From DASQLQ01 sp035629935 (GTDB taxonomy: Bacteria; Actinomycetota; CADDZG01; WHSQ01): DNA of 64,000 bases. Positions 27,308-36,355 of the stretch are shown here, piece after piece. The notes under the pieces are model-generated. The model saw nothing but the letters and a program-made list of their open reading frames with translations, was not told where the DNA came from and made no database searches. Location: contig DASQLQ010000048.1 in the NCBI GenBank assembly GCA_035629935.1, positions 1 to 64,000 on the forward strand, in the 5' to 3' direction. Position numbers and translations under genes: made by a program. The number at the start of each line of letters is the position of its first letter. Position 1 is the first letter of the stretch.

Positions 27308-27946
27308 GACCACCATGTCGAGCCAATCACCCACGGTGGTCGCCAGCTCGGTGTAGCGGGCCCAGAAGAAATGATTGGCCGCGGAGATCGACACGAAGCG
27401 AGCGTCCGGCACCTGCTCTGTCCACGTTTTCACCGCGGCGGGCGACACGTGCTCGTCGTTGACTCCGACGACGGACATGAGGGGGCCGAGGGGGCCGAGC
27501 TCGGAAGGTGGGGGCAGGCCCGCAGCGATCCCTTCCTTCGCCTCGACGGCGGGCGCGATCGCTACGCACGCGCCCACGCGTTCACGCTCCTGAGCAAAGG
27601 TCCGGATCGCCACTGCGCCGCCGAAGGACCACCCGGCGATCGCGATGGGTTTTTCGATCCTCGTGGCCAGCAGATCGAGAGCCCCCCGGGCGTCGGCTAC
27701 CTCGGCCTCGCCCAGTGAAGATTCGCCCTCGGAGGCCCCTACCCCGCGGAAGTTGAACCTGAGAACCGCCCATCCTCGTCGCAGCATCTCGTCCCGAACA
27801 GCATGGATCAGTGGTGCTTCCATGGTCCCGCCAAAGCGGGGGTGCGGATGACAGAACAACAGGCCGGCTTTCGCCTCGTCGGGCACGTCGAGCGCGGCCT
27901 CCAGCGCAAGTCCGTCGCGCGAGGTGACGGTGAGGGCCTCGGTCAT
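27305..27946 (-). CDS. Alpha/beta hydrolase
   Basis: A 213-residue hydrolase of the small dienelactone/CocE-like kind. HPHPRFGGTMEAPLI near residue 33 gives the oxyanion region, LRFNFRGVGASEGE is family-typical, the nucleophile elbow is GWSFGG, and the probable catalytic Asp and His lie in VGVNDEHVSP and SAANHFFWA. Start ATG 27946 overlaps the stop of the HIT gene (ATGA), so both are co-translated. Substrate unknown. Confidence 0.88.
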   Translation of the reverse strand: MTEALTVTSRDGLALEAALDVPDEAKAGLLFCHPHPRFGGTMEAPLIHAVRDEMLRRGWAVLRFNFRGVGASEGESSLGEAEVADARGALDLLATRIEKPIAIAGWSFGGAVAIRTFAQERERVGACVAIAPAVEAKEGIAAGLPPPSELGPLGPLMSVVGVNDEHVSPAAVKTWTEQVPDARFVSISAANHFFWARYTELATTVGDWLDMVV

Positions 27947-28359
27947 CTCAAGTTCTCGAGCGAGGCTCGGATGGATGCTGCTACCGACGCCATCTGTTCG
28001 GCGCCGGAGTACTTCTTGCGCGGCCAGAAGAAACCGCGCAGTCCATCCTTGAAACGACGAGGCACCACGTGGATATGGAGATGCGGAACGCTCTGGCTGA
28101 CGACGTTGTTGTTCGCGACGAAGGAGCCGTGCGCGTCCATCGCGTCCGCTACCGACACGGACAGCTTCTGCGCTACCTCGAAGAGGGGCCCGACGTCCGC
28201 GACCGGCAGGTCTGCAAGTGTTTCGTGATGCTCGCGGGGGATAAGCAAGGTATGTCCATGGAAGACGGGCCGGAGATCCAGGAAAGCCAGATGTCTCTCG
28301 TCGGAGTAGACGAGATGTGCCTCGGCCTCACCGGCGACGATGTCACAGAAGACACACAT
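27943..28359 (-). CDS. HIT family nucleotide hydrolase
   Basis: A 138-residue histidine-triad protein with CVFCDIVAGE at the start, FLDLRPVFHGHTLLIPREHH and the triad HLHIHVVPR. Family members hydrolyse nucleotide-adenylates. The start at 28359 is chosen because HIT proteins typically begin MCVFC; the frame extends to 28401 but would overlap the divergent DsbA-like gene. No ribosome site is seen at either. Confidence 0.9.
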   Translation of the reverse strand: MCVFCDIVAGEAEAHLVYSDERHLAFLDLRPVFHGHTLLIPREHHETLADLPVADVGPLFEVAQKLSVSVADAMDAHGSFVANNNVVSQSVPHLHIHVVPRRFKDGLRGFFWPRKKYSGAEQMASVAASIRASLENLR

Positions 28360-28378
28360 GAGGTGGGACGCTAACGCC

Positions 28379-29053
28379 ATGGTGGACGTGAAACGCAACA
28401 CGATCGTCGTTTACTCGGATATCGGCTGCCCGTGGGCCCATCTGTGCGTGTGGCGTCTGCATCGAGCACGGTCGCAGGCCGAACTGGAAGGGCGGGTGGT
28501 TCTCGACCATCGTGCCTTCCCGTTGGAGATATTCAACGAGCAACCGACGCCGAAGAAGACCCTCGACGCGGAGATCTCGGTCGCCGGGGCCCTGGATCCG
28601 GATGCCCGCTGGCAGATGTGGCAAAGACCCGAGCACGAATACCCGGTTACGACGCTCCCGGCCCTCGAAGCCGTCCAGGCCGCGAAGGAACAGAGTCTCG
28701 AGGCATCGGAGGAGCTGGATAGGGCGTTGCGTGTGGCTCTCTTCGCCGAGAGCCGCACGATCTCGATGCGCCACGAGATCCTCGAAGTTGCCAAGGGATG
28801 CGGGCGAGTGGACGTCGCTCTGCTCGAGGAAGCCATCGATGAGGGCCGGGCCAGGTCGTCCGTGATGGAGCAGCAAGAGGAAGGCGAGACCGACGCGGTG
28901 AAGGGCAGCCCCCACGTCTTTCTGCCGGACGGCTCCGACGTGCATAATCCGGGTATCGATATGGAATGGCACGGCGAGCACGGCGAGGGGTTCCCTATCG
29001 TGAAGAGTGACGATCCTTCGGTCTACTCGCAGATTCTGGGTCGGGCCGTTTGA
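28379..29053 (+). CDS. DsbA-family thioredoxin-fold protein
   Basis: A 224-residue cytoplasmic DsbA-like protein: IVVYSDIGCPWAHLCVWRL at residues 8-26 with a single active-site Cys in CPWA instead of CxxC, a helical insertion, then KGSPHVFLPDGSDVHNPG containing the cis-Pro region. It resembles the FrnE/HCCA-isomerase branch, which may be glutathione or mycothiol linked. No signal peptide. Start ATG 28379; GACGCT six bases upstream is a weak leaderless -10 candidate. Confidence 0.82.
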   Translation: MVDVKRNTIVVYSDIGCPWAHLCVWRLHRARSQAELEGRVVLDHRAFPLEIFNEQPTPKKTLDAEISVAGALDPDARWQMWQRPEHEYPVTTLPALEAVQAAKEQSLEASEELDRALRVALFAESRTISMRHEILEVAKGCGRVDVALLEEAIDEGRARSSVMEQQEEGETDAVKGSPHVFLPDGSDVHNPGIDMEWHGEHGEGFPIVKSDDPSVYSQILGRAV

Positions 29054-29071
29054 TTCACAGAGGGAGGACAT

Positions 29072-29365
29072 ATGGACGAGGCGGCGGTTAGAGAGCAGGC
29101 TGAGGCACACGGCAAGGCGACGGTGGCGGGGGATCTCGCGACCGCAGGGAAAGATCTGACGAAGGAAGCGATGGCGGGCGCCGGCGCAGTGATGAAGGAG
29201 ATGCCGAGGCCGCTCACGAGCTCCGCGATCGACAGCGTCGAAGCAGACGGTTCTGGGTTCGTCGTCCAGATCCGGTATGCGGGTGATGACTCGTCGATCG
29301 TCGTTCGCTCCCGGTGGGAGGAGCAGGACGGACGGCCGAAGATCGTCGATCTGAGCATCGCCTGA
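29072..29365 (+). CDS. Conserved hypothetical protein
   Basis: A 97-residue protein: helical Ala-rich N-terminal half (residues 1-45) and a beta-rich C-terminal half (VEADGSGFVVQIRYAG, IVVRSRWEEQDGRPKIVDL). No recognised domain. Strong ribosome site GGGAGGACAT before ATG 29072, and it overlaps the next gene by one base (TGATG), so the two are probably made together. Confidence 0.7.
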   Translation: MDEAAVREQAEAHGKATVAGDLATAGKDLTKEAMAGAGAVMKEMPRPLTSSAIDSVEADGSGFVVQIRYAGDDSSIVVRSRWEEQDGRPKIVDLSIA

Positions 29366-29748
29366 TGGAAGCAGACATCAGTGGTTCGCAGCGCAAGATC
29401 ATCGGCGCCGAGGTCCGGCCGAACAGGGCTTTATGGGGAGCTTCGGGGATCTCTACCCGGGATGGGGTTGCCCTTCCGTTCCGTGTATCTCGTCGATGGA
29501 ACGCCCCGGCGGGTTACTACCTCGAGCAGTGGTTCCTCGTCGATCCCCAGAGCCGGGAGATCGTCTATGAGGGTCCCAGCAAGCAACGATTGATCTGGGG
29601 CCTTCAATCATGGACCGAGGTGCTCGACGAGATCGAAGGTGGCTTCTCCCTGGCAGCGGGCAAATATCAGATCGTGTTCGCCCTGGGCGGCGTCCGCGGC
29701 GGCGAGGTCGAGGTCGAGGTGGCGGAGGCTCCGGCGGAAGCGGCCTAA
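29365..29748 (+). CDS. Conserved hypothetical beta-rich protein
   Basis: A 127-residue protein, mostly predicted strands, with WYxxE-like aromatic spacing (PAGYYLEQWFLVDPQSREIVYEG) and a Glu/Ala-rich end. No signal peptide, no family recognised. The start ATG 29365 shares one base with the preceding stop; the open frame upstream to 29314 lies inside that gene. Confidence 0.65.
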   Translation: MEADISGSQRKIIGAEVRPNRALWGASGISTRDGVALPFRVSRRWNAPAGYYLEQWFLVDPQSREIVYEGPSKQRLIWGLQSWTEVLDEIEGGFSLAAGKYQIVFALGGVRGGEVEVEVAEAPAEAA

Positions 29749-29753
29749 CCCAC

Positions 29754-30824
29754 ATGCGACGCCTCCTTCTGCTGGTCTCTCTTCTGCTGTGCGTAGCCGT
29801 GCTGTCTTCGTGTGGCCTCCTAGCGCTGGAGGCTCTCACCAAGACCCGAACCGCGGAGCCCGTGGAGCTCAACCAGGACCTGAGTCCGGCCCCCAGATCC
29901 GCCATCGCCGATCTCGTCGAGGAAGTGCTCCCGTCGGTCGTGAACGTGAAGGTCACGTCGGTGGCCGGTCGAGGAGAAGGGTCGGGCGTCATCATCGACC
30001 GCTCGGGTGTCGTTCTGACGAACGCGCACGTGGTCGAGGGCTCGGTATCGGTACAGGTCGCTTTCAGCGACGATCGCCCGACGGTCGAGGGCCGCGTCGT
30101 CGGGGCCATCCCAACCAGCGACCTAGCGGTGATCGACATCCCCGGGGATGATTTCAGGGCGATCAACATCGGATCCTCCGAGGGCCTTCGACTGGGCGAC
30201 GATGTCGTGGCCATCGGGTATCCGCTCGGTCTGGGTGGGCCTACCGTCACGGCCGGCATCATCTCCGGACGAGCGCGGAGCATCTCGAGCTCGACATCGG
30301 CCGGGGACGCAGTAACTCTCGACGGCCTTCTCCAGACAGATGCAGCGATCAACCCGGGGAACTCGGGTGGGGCGCTGCTTGATCGTGCGGGTCGTTTGGT
30401 GGGGATCAACACGGCGGTTGCAGGGTCGGCAGAGAACATCGGCTTCGCGATCGCCATCGACGATGCGCTCCCCACTATCGAGGAGATCTTGAACGAGCCG
30501 CCCGAGCGCCACGCGTGGCTTGGGGTTCAGACCAGTCCGCTCGATGCCGCCACTGCAGGTGAATTGGGTCTAGATCAGGGCATCGAGGGTGTCATCGTCG
30601 TCAACGTCTTCCCCGACACGCCGGCGGAAAAGGCGGGTATCGAGGAAGGCGACGTCATCACGTCGATCGATGGACAACCGATCCAAACCCCGCGGGACCT
30701 AAGCGATTCGATCACGGAGAAGGACCCGGGGACGTTGGTCGACATCGAGGTGGTGAAGGAGAGCGGGGCACTGACGGTAGAGGTCGAGCTCGATCGGCGA
30801 CCCGTAACGCTTCCCGTCAGGTAG
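29754..30824 (+). CDS. HtrA/DegP-like serine protease lipoprotein with PDZ domain
   Basis: A 356-residue trypsin-fold protease anchored outside the membrane as a lipoprotein (hydrophobic start, lipobox VLSSC at about residue 22). Catalytic triad: His in LTNAHVVEG, Asp in TSDLAVIDI, Ser in NPGNSGGALL. One PDZ domain at residues 260-350 (AWLGVQ, IVVNVFPDTPAEKAGIEEGDVITSIDG). It probably removes misfolded exported proteins. Start ATG 29754 follows the previous stop by five bases. Confidence 0.93.
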   Translation: MRRLLLLVSLLLCVAVLSSCGLLALEALTKTRTAEPVELNQDLSPAPRSAIADLVEEVLPSVVNVKVTSVAGRGEGSGVIIDRSGVVLTNAHVVEGSVSVQVAFSDDRPTVEGRVVGAIPTSDLAVIDIPGDDFRAINIGSSEGLRLGDDVVAIGYPLGLGGPTVTAGIISGRARSISSSTSAGDAVTLDGLLQTDAAINPGNSGGALLDRAGRLVGINTAVAGSAENIGFAIAIDDALPTIEEILNEPPERHAWLGVQTSPLDAATAGELGLDQGIEGVIVVNVFPDTPAEKAGIEEGDVITSIDGQPIQTPRDLSDSITEKDPGTLVDIEVVKESGALTVEVELDRRPVTLPVR

Positions 30825-30847
30825 CCCGCTTCGTCCGGCCACCCCGC

Positions 30848-30853
30848 TACGCT
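30848..30853 (+). promoter_or_regulatory. Leaderless -10 element for the sulfur-carrier gene
   Basis: TACGCT, six bases (GGCCGA), then GTG 30860, in the 35-base gap after the protease gene. Confidence 0.5.
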
Positions 30854-30859
30854 GGCCGA

Positions 30860-31075
30860 GTGAAAGTCAAGCTCAGGAATCCCGACCGCGTGGTCGAGGT
30901 CACCGGTCCCACAACCGTACAGAGCCTGCTGGCCGAGCTTCAGATAGTTCCCGAGGCCGTTCTGGTGATCCGCGACGCTACCCTCCTGACGCGCGACGAA
31001 GCCCTGACCGAGTCGGACGAATTGGAAGTGAGGCCGGTCTTGTCGGGGGGGTCCGGGGGGTCGTCCAAGACATGA
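30860..31075 (+). CDS. ThiS/MoaD/TtuB-like sulfur carrier protein with extended tail
   Basis: A 71-residue beta-grasp protein (MKVKLRNPDRVVEV, SLLAELQI, ELEVRPVLSGG). Sulfur carriers of this type end in Gly-Gly, which is adenylated and thiocarboxylated. Here LSGG is followed by SGGSSKT, so the terminal Gly-Gly is not exposed unless trimmed. It overlaps the TtuA-like thiolase by four bases (ATGA), as TtuB and TtuA partners would. The tail is encoded by runs of seven and six G (31034-31050), a spot prone to sequencing error or slippage. Confidence 0.82.
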   Translation: MKVKLRNPDRVVEVTGPTTVQSLLAELQIVPEAVLVIRDATLLTRDEALTESDELEVRPVLSGGSGGSSKT

Positions 31076-32019
31076 AGTGCAAGGTATGTAAGCAGCACGC
31101 GGTGGTCGACGTCCGACGGCACAACGCCGGGTTCTGCCGCGACCACTTCATCACCCACATCCACAACCAGGTCGCACGGACGATCAAAGAATTCAAGATG
31201 TTCGAGCCGGACGACCGGATCCTCGTGGCGGTGTCGGGGGGTAAGGACTCACTTGCGCTGTGGGACATCCTTCTCGACCTGGGCTACGACGCGACCGGCT
31301 TCTATCTGGGTCTGGGGATCGGGGGATATTCGGACCGATCGCAAGCCGCTGCGGTGGCGTACGCGGACGCCCGAGGGGCGAAGCTGATCGTTCGTTCTCT
31401 CGCCGAGGAACATGGCTACACGGTCCCCGAGTTGTCGAAGCTCACGAAACGGGTCCCGTGCTCCGGATGCGGGCTGAACAAGCGCTACGAATTCAACCGT
31501 GCCGCGCTGGAAGAGGGCTTCGAGGTGCTCGTCACCGGGCACAATCTCGACGACGAGGTGGCCACCTTGTTCGGGAATGTTCTGCACTGGAACACCGACA
31601 TGCTGGGCCGCCAAGCTCCCGTCCTCGAAGAGCGGATCGTCGGCGGCACCACCTCACTCGTACGAAAAACGAAGCCTCTGGTGCGGATAGCGGAGCGCGA
31701 ATCAGCGGCTTACGCCCTCCTGAAAGGTATCGACTACATCGTTGAAGAATGCCCACTGGTCGAGGGGAACACCCAGCATCGCTACAAGGAGGCCATCACC
31801 CTGTTGGAGGAGGCGTCGCCCGGAACCAAGCAGCAGATGTACTTCGGGTTCCTGAAACGGGCCTCGTCGAAGTTCGAAGGTGATGCCGAGAGGGCGGGTC
31901 TCGTCGCCTGCGCGGATTGCGGGGCATCCACGATGCAACCCGAAACGGGCGAGCCGCGCTGTTCCTTCTGCAGGACGAAGGCACTGGCTCTCAAACGCAA
32001 GCATCCGGAGGAAGCGTGA
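31072..32019 (+). CDS. TtuA/TtcA-type tRNA 2-thiolation enzyme
   Basis: A 315-residue ATP pyrophosphatase of the TtuA group that activates a tRNA uridine for sulfur insertion. N-terminal zinc site CKVCKQH ... CRDHF, PP-loop VAVSGGKDSLALW (near residue 53), the iron-sulfur cysteines in VPCSGCGLNKR and VEECPLVEG, and a C-terminal zinc ribbon CADCGAS ... CSFC. The preceding sulfur-carrier gene is the likely donor. Followed by trmI with a GTGA overlap. Confidence 0.88.
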   Translation: MKCKVCKQHAVVDVRRHNAGFCRDHFITHIHNQVARTIKEFKMFEPDDRILVAVSGGKDSLALWDILLDLGYDATGFYLGLGIGGYSDRSQAAAVAYADARGAKLIVRSLAEEHGYTVPELSKLTKRVPCSGCGLNKRYEFNRAALEEGFEVLVTGHNLDDEVATLFGNVLHWNTDMLGRQAPVLEERIVGGTTSLVRKTKPLVRIAERESAAYALLKGIDYIVEECPLVEGNTQHRYKEAITLLEEASPGTKQQMYFGFLKRASSKFEGDAERAGLVACADCGASTMQPETGEPRCSFCRTKALALKRKHPEEA

Positions 32020-32825
32020 GTAGCGGAGAGCTCCAGGCCGGGGAAAGGGTCCTGTTGATCGATTCCCGCGATCGCCGGTATCTCATCACCCTTGCGACCA
32101 ATAAAGAGTTCCATTCGCATCAGGGCTCGCTGTCGCATAACGAGTTGATCGGCGCTCCGGAGGGCTCGACAGTCAGCATGTCGGGAGGGGCCCGTCTGCT
32201 CGCGTTCAGGCCCACGCTCGCCGACTACATCCTGAAGATGAAACGCGGGGCCCAGGTCGTCTATCCGAAGGACATCGGGCTGATCCTCGTCTACGCCGAT
32301 ATCGGCCCCGGTTCCTTCGTGGTCGAAGCAGGAGCGGGATCGGGCTCGCTCACCCTCGCTTTGTCCCGAGCCGTGGGGGAGCAAGGTCGCGTGATCTCCT
32401 ACGAGGTGCGGCAGGACCACCTGGACCAAGCCGTCGAGAACGTAACGGAGTGGCACGAGGCGAGGGGTGGGAAACCGGAGAACCTCGAACTTCGTCTGGG
32501 CGACGTCTTCGAAGGCATCCCGGAAAGTGGGGTGGATCGGATAGTTCTGGACCTCCCGGAGCCCTGGCGGGCGGTCGGGACCCTGACCCGATCCCTCAAC
32601 CCCGGCGGGGTCTTGTGCTGCTATCTGCCCACCATCCCCCAGGTACAGCAGATCGTGGGAGCCATGCGGGCGGCCGATTTCGTCCTGATCAATACCTTCG
32701 AAGGGCTGGTCAGGACATGGAATATCGACGGACAATCAGTTAGACCGGATCACCGGATGGTGGCACACACGGGTTTCATCGTTGTCGGGAGAAAAGCGGC
32801 AACCCTGGAAGATTCGCCCCGTTAG
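32016..32825 (+). CDS. trmI: tRNA (adenine58-N1)-methyltransferase TrmI
   Basis: SAM-dependent enzyme making m1A58 in the T-loop. N-terminal beta domain (GERVLLIDSRDRRYLITL, HSHQGSLSHNELIGAPEGS), KRGAQVVYPKDIGLILV, the SAM motif VVEAGAGSGSLTLAL and the catalytic DLPEPWRAV. In mycobacteria the same gene (Rv2118c) precedes the proteasomal ATPase, as here. Start GTG 32016; length 269. Confidence 0.93.
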   Translation: MSSGELQAGERVLLIDSRDRRYLITLATNKEFHSHQGSLSHNELIGAPEGSTVSMSGGARLLAFRPTLADYILKMKRGAQVVYPKDIGLILVYADIGPGSFVVEAGAGSGSLTLALSRAVGEQGRVISYEVRQDHLDQAVENVTEWHEARGGKPENLELRLGDVFEGIPESGVDRIVLDLPEPWRAVGTLTRSLNPGGVLCCYLPTIPQVQQIVGAMRAADFVLINTFEGLVRTWNIDGQSVRPDHRMVAHTGFIVVGRKAATLEDSPR

Positions 32826-32867
32826 AGAACCCAGGGAGTAGCATTTTCCACAAGGTGGGAGATTCAA

Positions 32868-34625
32868 ATGAGTGACTCGGATCTCGAGCGACAGATAGCT
32901 CGTTACGACCGTGAGGTCCAGGAGCTGAGGGGGCAGGCGAAGCTCCTCGAAGACGAGCTCGCCCTCACGCGTCGCAAACTCGAGCAGGCTCCGCGGCAGA
33001 TCCACCTACTCGAGAAGCGGTTGGCCGAAACAAGCGCCGAGCTCACGAAGGCGCGCGATAACAACGAGACTCTCGACCGGACCCTCCGCGAAGCGCGCGA
33101 TCAACTCGTTGCGCTGAAGGAAGAGGTCGACAAGCTCACCCAACCTCCGTCTAGCTACGGCGTGTTCCTGGAGGGCTACGCGGAGCAGGGCGCCGCCGAC
33201 GTGTTCACGAACGGCCGCAAACTGAGGGTCAACGTCTCGCCGGAAGTCGACCTCAACGAGATCAAACGCGGGCAGGAAGTCATGCTCAACGAGGCGATGA
33301 ACGTCATCGGCGTCTTCTCTTACGAGATCCAGGGAGAGGTCGTCACCGTGAAGGAGACACTGCCGGGCAACCGCCTGCTGGTGCTGGGGCGCACCGACGA
33401 AGAGCGGGTCGTCGAGATCGCCGGTGCCCTGGCCGACGAGAAGCTCAGGGCCGGCGACAGCCTGCTGCTGGAGACGAAGTCTGGGCACGTGCTCGAAAAG
33501 CTGCCCAAGCCGGAGGTCGAGGAGCTGATCCTCGAAGAGGTCCCGGATATCGCCTACGAGGACATCGGGGGTCTGGAAGACCAGATCGAAGAGATCAAAG
33601 ATGCGGTCGAGTTGCCGTACCTCCACGGCGACTTGTTCCGCGAGCACGAGTTGTCTCCCCCGAAAGGCATCCTGCTGTACGGGCCTCCGGGCTGCGGGAA
33701 GACACTCGTCGCCAAGGCCGTCGCCAACTCTCTGGCCAAGAAGGTGGCTGAGCGCTACGAACGGGACGACCGGCGCTCGTACTTCCTCAACATCAAAGGG
33801 CCAGAGCTGCTCAACAAGTACGTGGGCGAGACGGAGCGACAGATCAGGTTGATATTCCAGCGCGCCAAGGAGAAGTCCGAAGAAGGCGTGCCGGTCATCG
33901 TGTTCTTCGACGAGATGGACTCGCTTTTCAGGACCCGCGGCTCCGGTATCTCGAGTGATATCGAATCGACGATCGTCCCGCAGCTACTCGCCGAGATCGA
34001 CGGCGTCGAAAGCCTGAAGAACGTGATCGTCGTCGGGGCGTCGAACAGAGAGGACCTCATTGACCCCGCGATCCTTCGACCGGGCCGGTTGGACGTGAAG
34101 ATAAAGATCGAACGACCGAATCAAGAGTCGGCTGCCGACATCTTCTCGAAGTACCTGACGACGAACATCCCGATAGCGAAGTCCGAGGTGGACAAGCACG
34201 GGTCGCCGGAGAAGGCCGTGCGAGCGATGATCGAGGTTGCTGCCGAGCACATGTACTCGGACGATGATGCGAATCGGTTCCTCGAAGTCACGTATGCCAA
34301 TGGGGACAAGGAAGAGCTCTACTTCAAGGACTTCTCGTCCGGCGCCATGATCGAGAACATCGTCCGTCGTGCGAAGAAGACCGCGATAAAACGCGCTATC
34401 GCCGGCGAGGAGAAGGGGATCAACGAGGGCGACCTCCTTGATGCCATCCATCAGGAGTACAAAGAGAACGAGGATCTTCCGAACACGACGAATCCGGACG
34501 ACTGGGCCAAGATCTCGGGCAAGAAGGGCGAACGGATCGTCTACATCCGTACGCTGGTGGGAGAGCGCGACGAAGAGGCCGTCAATCGCCAGGTCGAGAG
34601 AGTTCAGACCGGGCAATACCTGTAG
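32868..34625 (+). CDS. arc: Proteasome-associated ATPase ARC/Mpa
   Basis: Hexameric AAA unfoldase feeding pupylated proteins to the 20S proteasome. N-terminal coiled coil (residues 3-90) that captures Pup, OB domains (about 95-240), AAA module with Walker A GPPGCGKT and Walker [10 protein letters not shown], and a C-terminal end GQYL, the tail that docks into the proteasome alpha ring. Length 585 is normal. GGTGGGA before ATG 32868 may be a ribosome site; TAGCAT near 32837 a promoter. Confidence 0.97.
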   Translation: MSDSDLERQIARYDREVQELRGQAKLLEDELALTRRKLEQAPRQIHLLEKRLAETSAELTKARDNNETLDRTLREARDQLVALKEEVDKLTQPPSSYGVFLEGYAEQGAADVFTNGRKLRVNVSPEVDLNEIKRGQEVMLNEAMNVIGVFSYEIQGEVVTVKETLPGNRLLVLGRTDEERVVEIAGALADEKLRAGDSLLLETKSGHVLEKLPKPEVEELILEEVPDIAYEDIGGLEDQIEEIKDAVELPYLHGDLFREHELSPPKGILLYGPPGCGKTLVAKAVANSLAKKVAERYERDDRRSYFLNIKGPELLNKYVGETERQIRLIFQRAKEKSEEGVPVIVFFDEMDSLFRTRGSGISSDIESTIVPQLLAEIDGVESLKNVIVVGASNREDLIDPAILRPGRLDVKIKIERPNQESAADIFSKYLTTNIPIAKSEVDKHGSPEKAVRAMIEVAAEHMYSDDDANRFLEVTYANGDKEELYFKDFSSGAMIENIVRRAKKTAIKRAIAGEEKGINEGDLLDAIHQEYKENEDLPNTTNPDDWAKISGKKGERIVYIRTLVGERDEEAVNRQVERVQTGQYL

Positions 34626-34640
34626 ACCAGCCGGGCGTCG

Positions 34641-34646
34641 TAACCT
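34641..34646 (+). promoter_or_regulatory. Leaderless -10 element for dop
   Basis: TAACCT, six bases (TTATCT), then GTG 34653. It sits in the 27-base gap after the ATPase gene and no Shine-Dalgarno is present. Confidence 0.6.
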
Positions 34647-34652
34647 TTATCT

Positions 34653-36134
34653 GTGGCGATTCCCAAGATCTGCGGCATCGAGACCGAGTACGGGATAGCG
34701 GTCCGAGAGGCCGCAGACTTCAATCCGATCCTGACCTCTTCGCTATTGATCAATGCGTATGCGAAGCCGGCGTTCAAACGCGTGAAGTGGGACTACGAAG
34801 AGGAGAATCCCCTGCGCGACGCCCGCGGTTTCGAGCGCCCAGCGGCCGAACCTTCGGCGGAGGATGACTCGGGTCTCGTCAACGTCATCCTGCCGAACGG
34901 CTCCCGGTATTACGTCGACCATGCTCATCCCGAGTACTCGAGCCCGGAGTGCCTCGATGCGCGATCGGTAGTGATCTGGGATAAAGCAGGGGAGCGGATC
35001 CTCGAGGCTTCCATCCACGCGGCCCAAGCGATCGTTGCCGAGGGTGAGCGCGTGTTCATCTACAAGAACAACTCAGACGGTAAGGGCAACTCGTACGGTT
35101 GTCACGAGAACTACCTCGTGTCGCGGCAGGTTCCGTTCCCACAACTAGTCAAGCACCTGACGCCATTCTTCGTGTCCCGTCAGGTGTTCACCGGCTCGGG
35201 GAAGGTGGGCGCGGAGAACGGGGCCGAGACCGTCGACTACCAGATCAGCCAACGCGCGGACTTCTTCGAGGTCGAGGTCGGGTTGGAGACGACGTTCAAA
35301 CGTCCGATCATCAATACGCGCGACGAACCACACGCGGATCCGGAGAGATACCGCCGGCTTCACGTGATAGTCGGAGACGCGAACATGGCCGAGCTGTCCA
35401 CCTACCTGAAGGTGGGGACGACTTCGCTTCTGCTCAAGATGATCGAAGATGACTTCATCAATGACGACTTCTCCCTAGCGGAGCCCGTGCGGTCGATGCG
35501 CACCGTGTCGCACGACCCCACGTGCCGGGCGGTTGTGGAGCTGGCCGAGGGACGATCGATCACGGCCATAGATCTGCAGTGGGAGTACCTGAGACTCGCC
35601 AAGAAGTACGCACAGGACAACGACTCGAGCAGCGTCGACGAGGACGTGCTCCTTCAGTGGGAGTCCGTTCTCGAAGGGCTCGAGGCCGACCCGATGTCGC
35701 TGGCTACGAAGCTCGACTGGGTGGCGAAGTTGCACCTCCTGGAGGCGTACCGCGACCGGGACGACCTCCCCTGGGATCACTCGAAGTTGAAGATGATCGA
35801 TCTGCAGTATCACGACGTGCGTCGTGACAAGGGGCTCTATTACAAGCTCGTTTCGTCGGGAAAGATCGACCGACTCGTCCGTGACGAAGAGATCGATTAC
35901 GCAGTCGACCATCCTCCCGAGGACACCCGGGCCTACTTCCGCGGCGAGTGCCTCCGCCGGTTCTCACCGAAGATCGTCGCTGCCTCCTGGGATGCATTGA
36001 TCTTCGACACCGGCGACGAGCCGTTACGAAAGGTGCCGACGATGGAACCCACTCGGGGGACCAAGGCTCACGTGCAGGATCTCCTCGATCGCAGCCCCGA
36101 CGCGTCGACGTTGCTGCAGAATTTAAGCGCCTGA
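34653..36134 (+). CDS. dop: Pup deamidase/depupylase Dop
   Basis: Converts the C-terminal Gln of Pup to Glu and removes Pup from targets. Carboxylate-amine ligase fold: PKICGIETEYGIAV with the catalytic/metal Glu, the Dop loop region after residue 40, DHAHPEYSSPEC, NNSDGKGNSYGCHENYLV and [19 protein letters not shown]. Length 493 and the longer N-terminal insertion separate it from PafA. Next gene is pup, ending in Gln, which requires Dop. Confidence 0.96.
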   Translation: MAIPKICGIETEYGIAVREAADFNPILTSSLLINAYAKPAFKRVKWDYEEENPLRDARGFERPAAEPSAEDDSGLVNVILPNGSRYYVDHAHPEYSSPECLDARSVVIWDKAGERILEASIHAAQAIVAEGERVFIYKNNSDGKGNSYGCHENYLVSRQVPFPQLVKHLTPFFVSRQVFTGSGKVGAENGAETVDYQISQRADFFEVEVGLETTFKRPIINTRDEPHADPERYRRLHVIVGDANMAELSTYLKVGTTSLLLKMIEDDFINDDFSLAEPVRSMRTVSHDPTCRAVVELAEGRSITAIDLQWEYLRLAKKYAQDNDSSSVDEDVLLQWESVLEGLEADPMSLATKLDWVAKLHLLEAYRDRDDLPWDHSKLKMIDLQYHDVRRDKGLYYKLVSSGKIDRLVRDEEIDYAVDHPPEDTRAYFRGECLRRFSPKIVAASWDALIFDTGDEPLRKVPTMEPTRGTKAHVQDLLDRSPDASTLLQNLSA

Positions 36135-36151
36135 TTCGCCCGGTACGGGAG

Positions 36152-36157
36152 TACAAT
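36152..36157 (+). promoter_or_regulatory. Leaderless -10 element for pup
   Basis: TACAAT ends seven bases before ATG 36165; no Shine-Dalgarno. This is the closest match to the TATAAT consensus among these sites, in line with a highly expressed small protein. Confidence 0.55.
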
Positions 36158-36164
36158 CACCTCT

Positions 36165-36347
36165 ATGGCTGATCAAACGCGCAAAGGCAAGCCCAAGAAA
36201 GACGAAGAGGAAGTTAAGGCCGAAGAGACCACGAAGGCCGAATCCTCGACATCGGATATCGATGAGCTGCTCGACGAGATCGACGAGGTACTCGAGACCA
36301 ACAGCGAGGAATTCGTTCGGTCGTACGTCCAAAAGGGCGGCCAGTAA
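36165..36347 (+). CDS. pup: Prokaryotic ubiquitin-like protein Pup
   Basis: A 60-residue acidic, Lys/Glu-rich, largely disordered protein. Its C-terminal part DIDELLDEIDEVLETNSEEFVRSYVQKGGQ (positions 31-60) contains the helix that binds the Mpa coiled coil and the terminal GGQ, which Dop deamidates to GGE before ligation by PafA. It ends eight bases from a convergent membrane gene that separates it from prcB. Confidence 0.97.
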   Translation: MADQTRKGKPKKDEEEVKAEETTKAESSTSDIDELLDEIDEVLETNSEEFVRSYVQKGGQ

Positions 36348-36355
36348 AACTCCGG

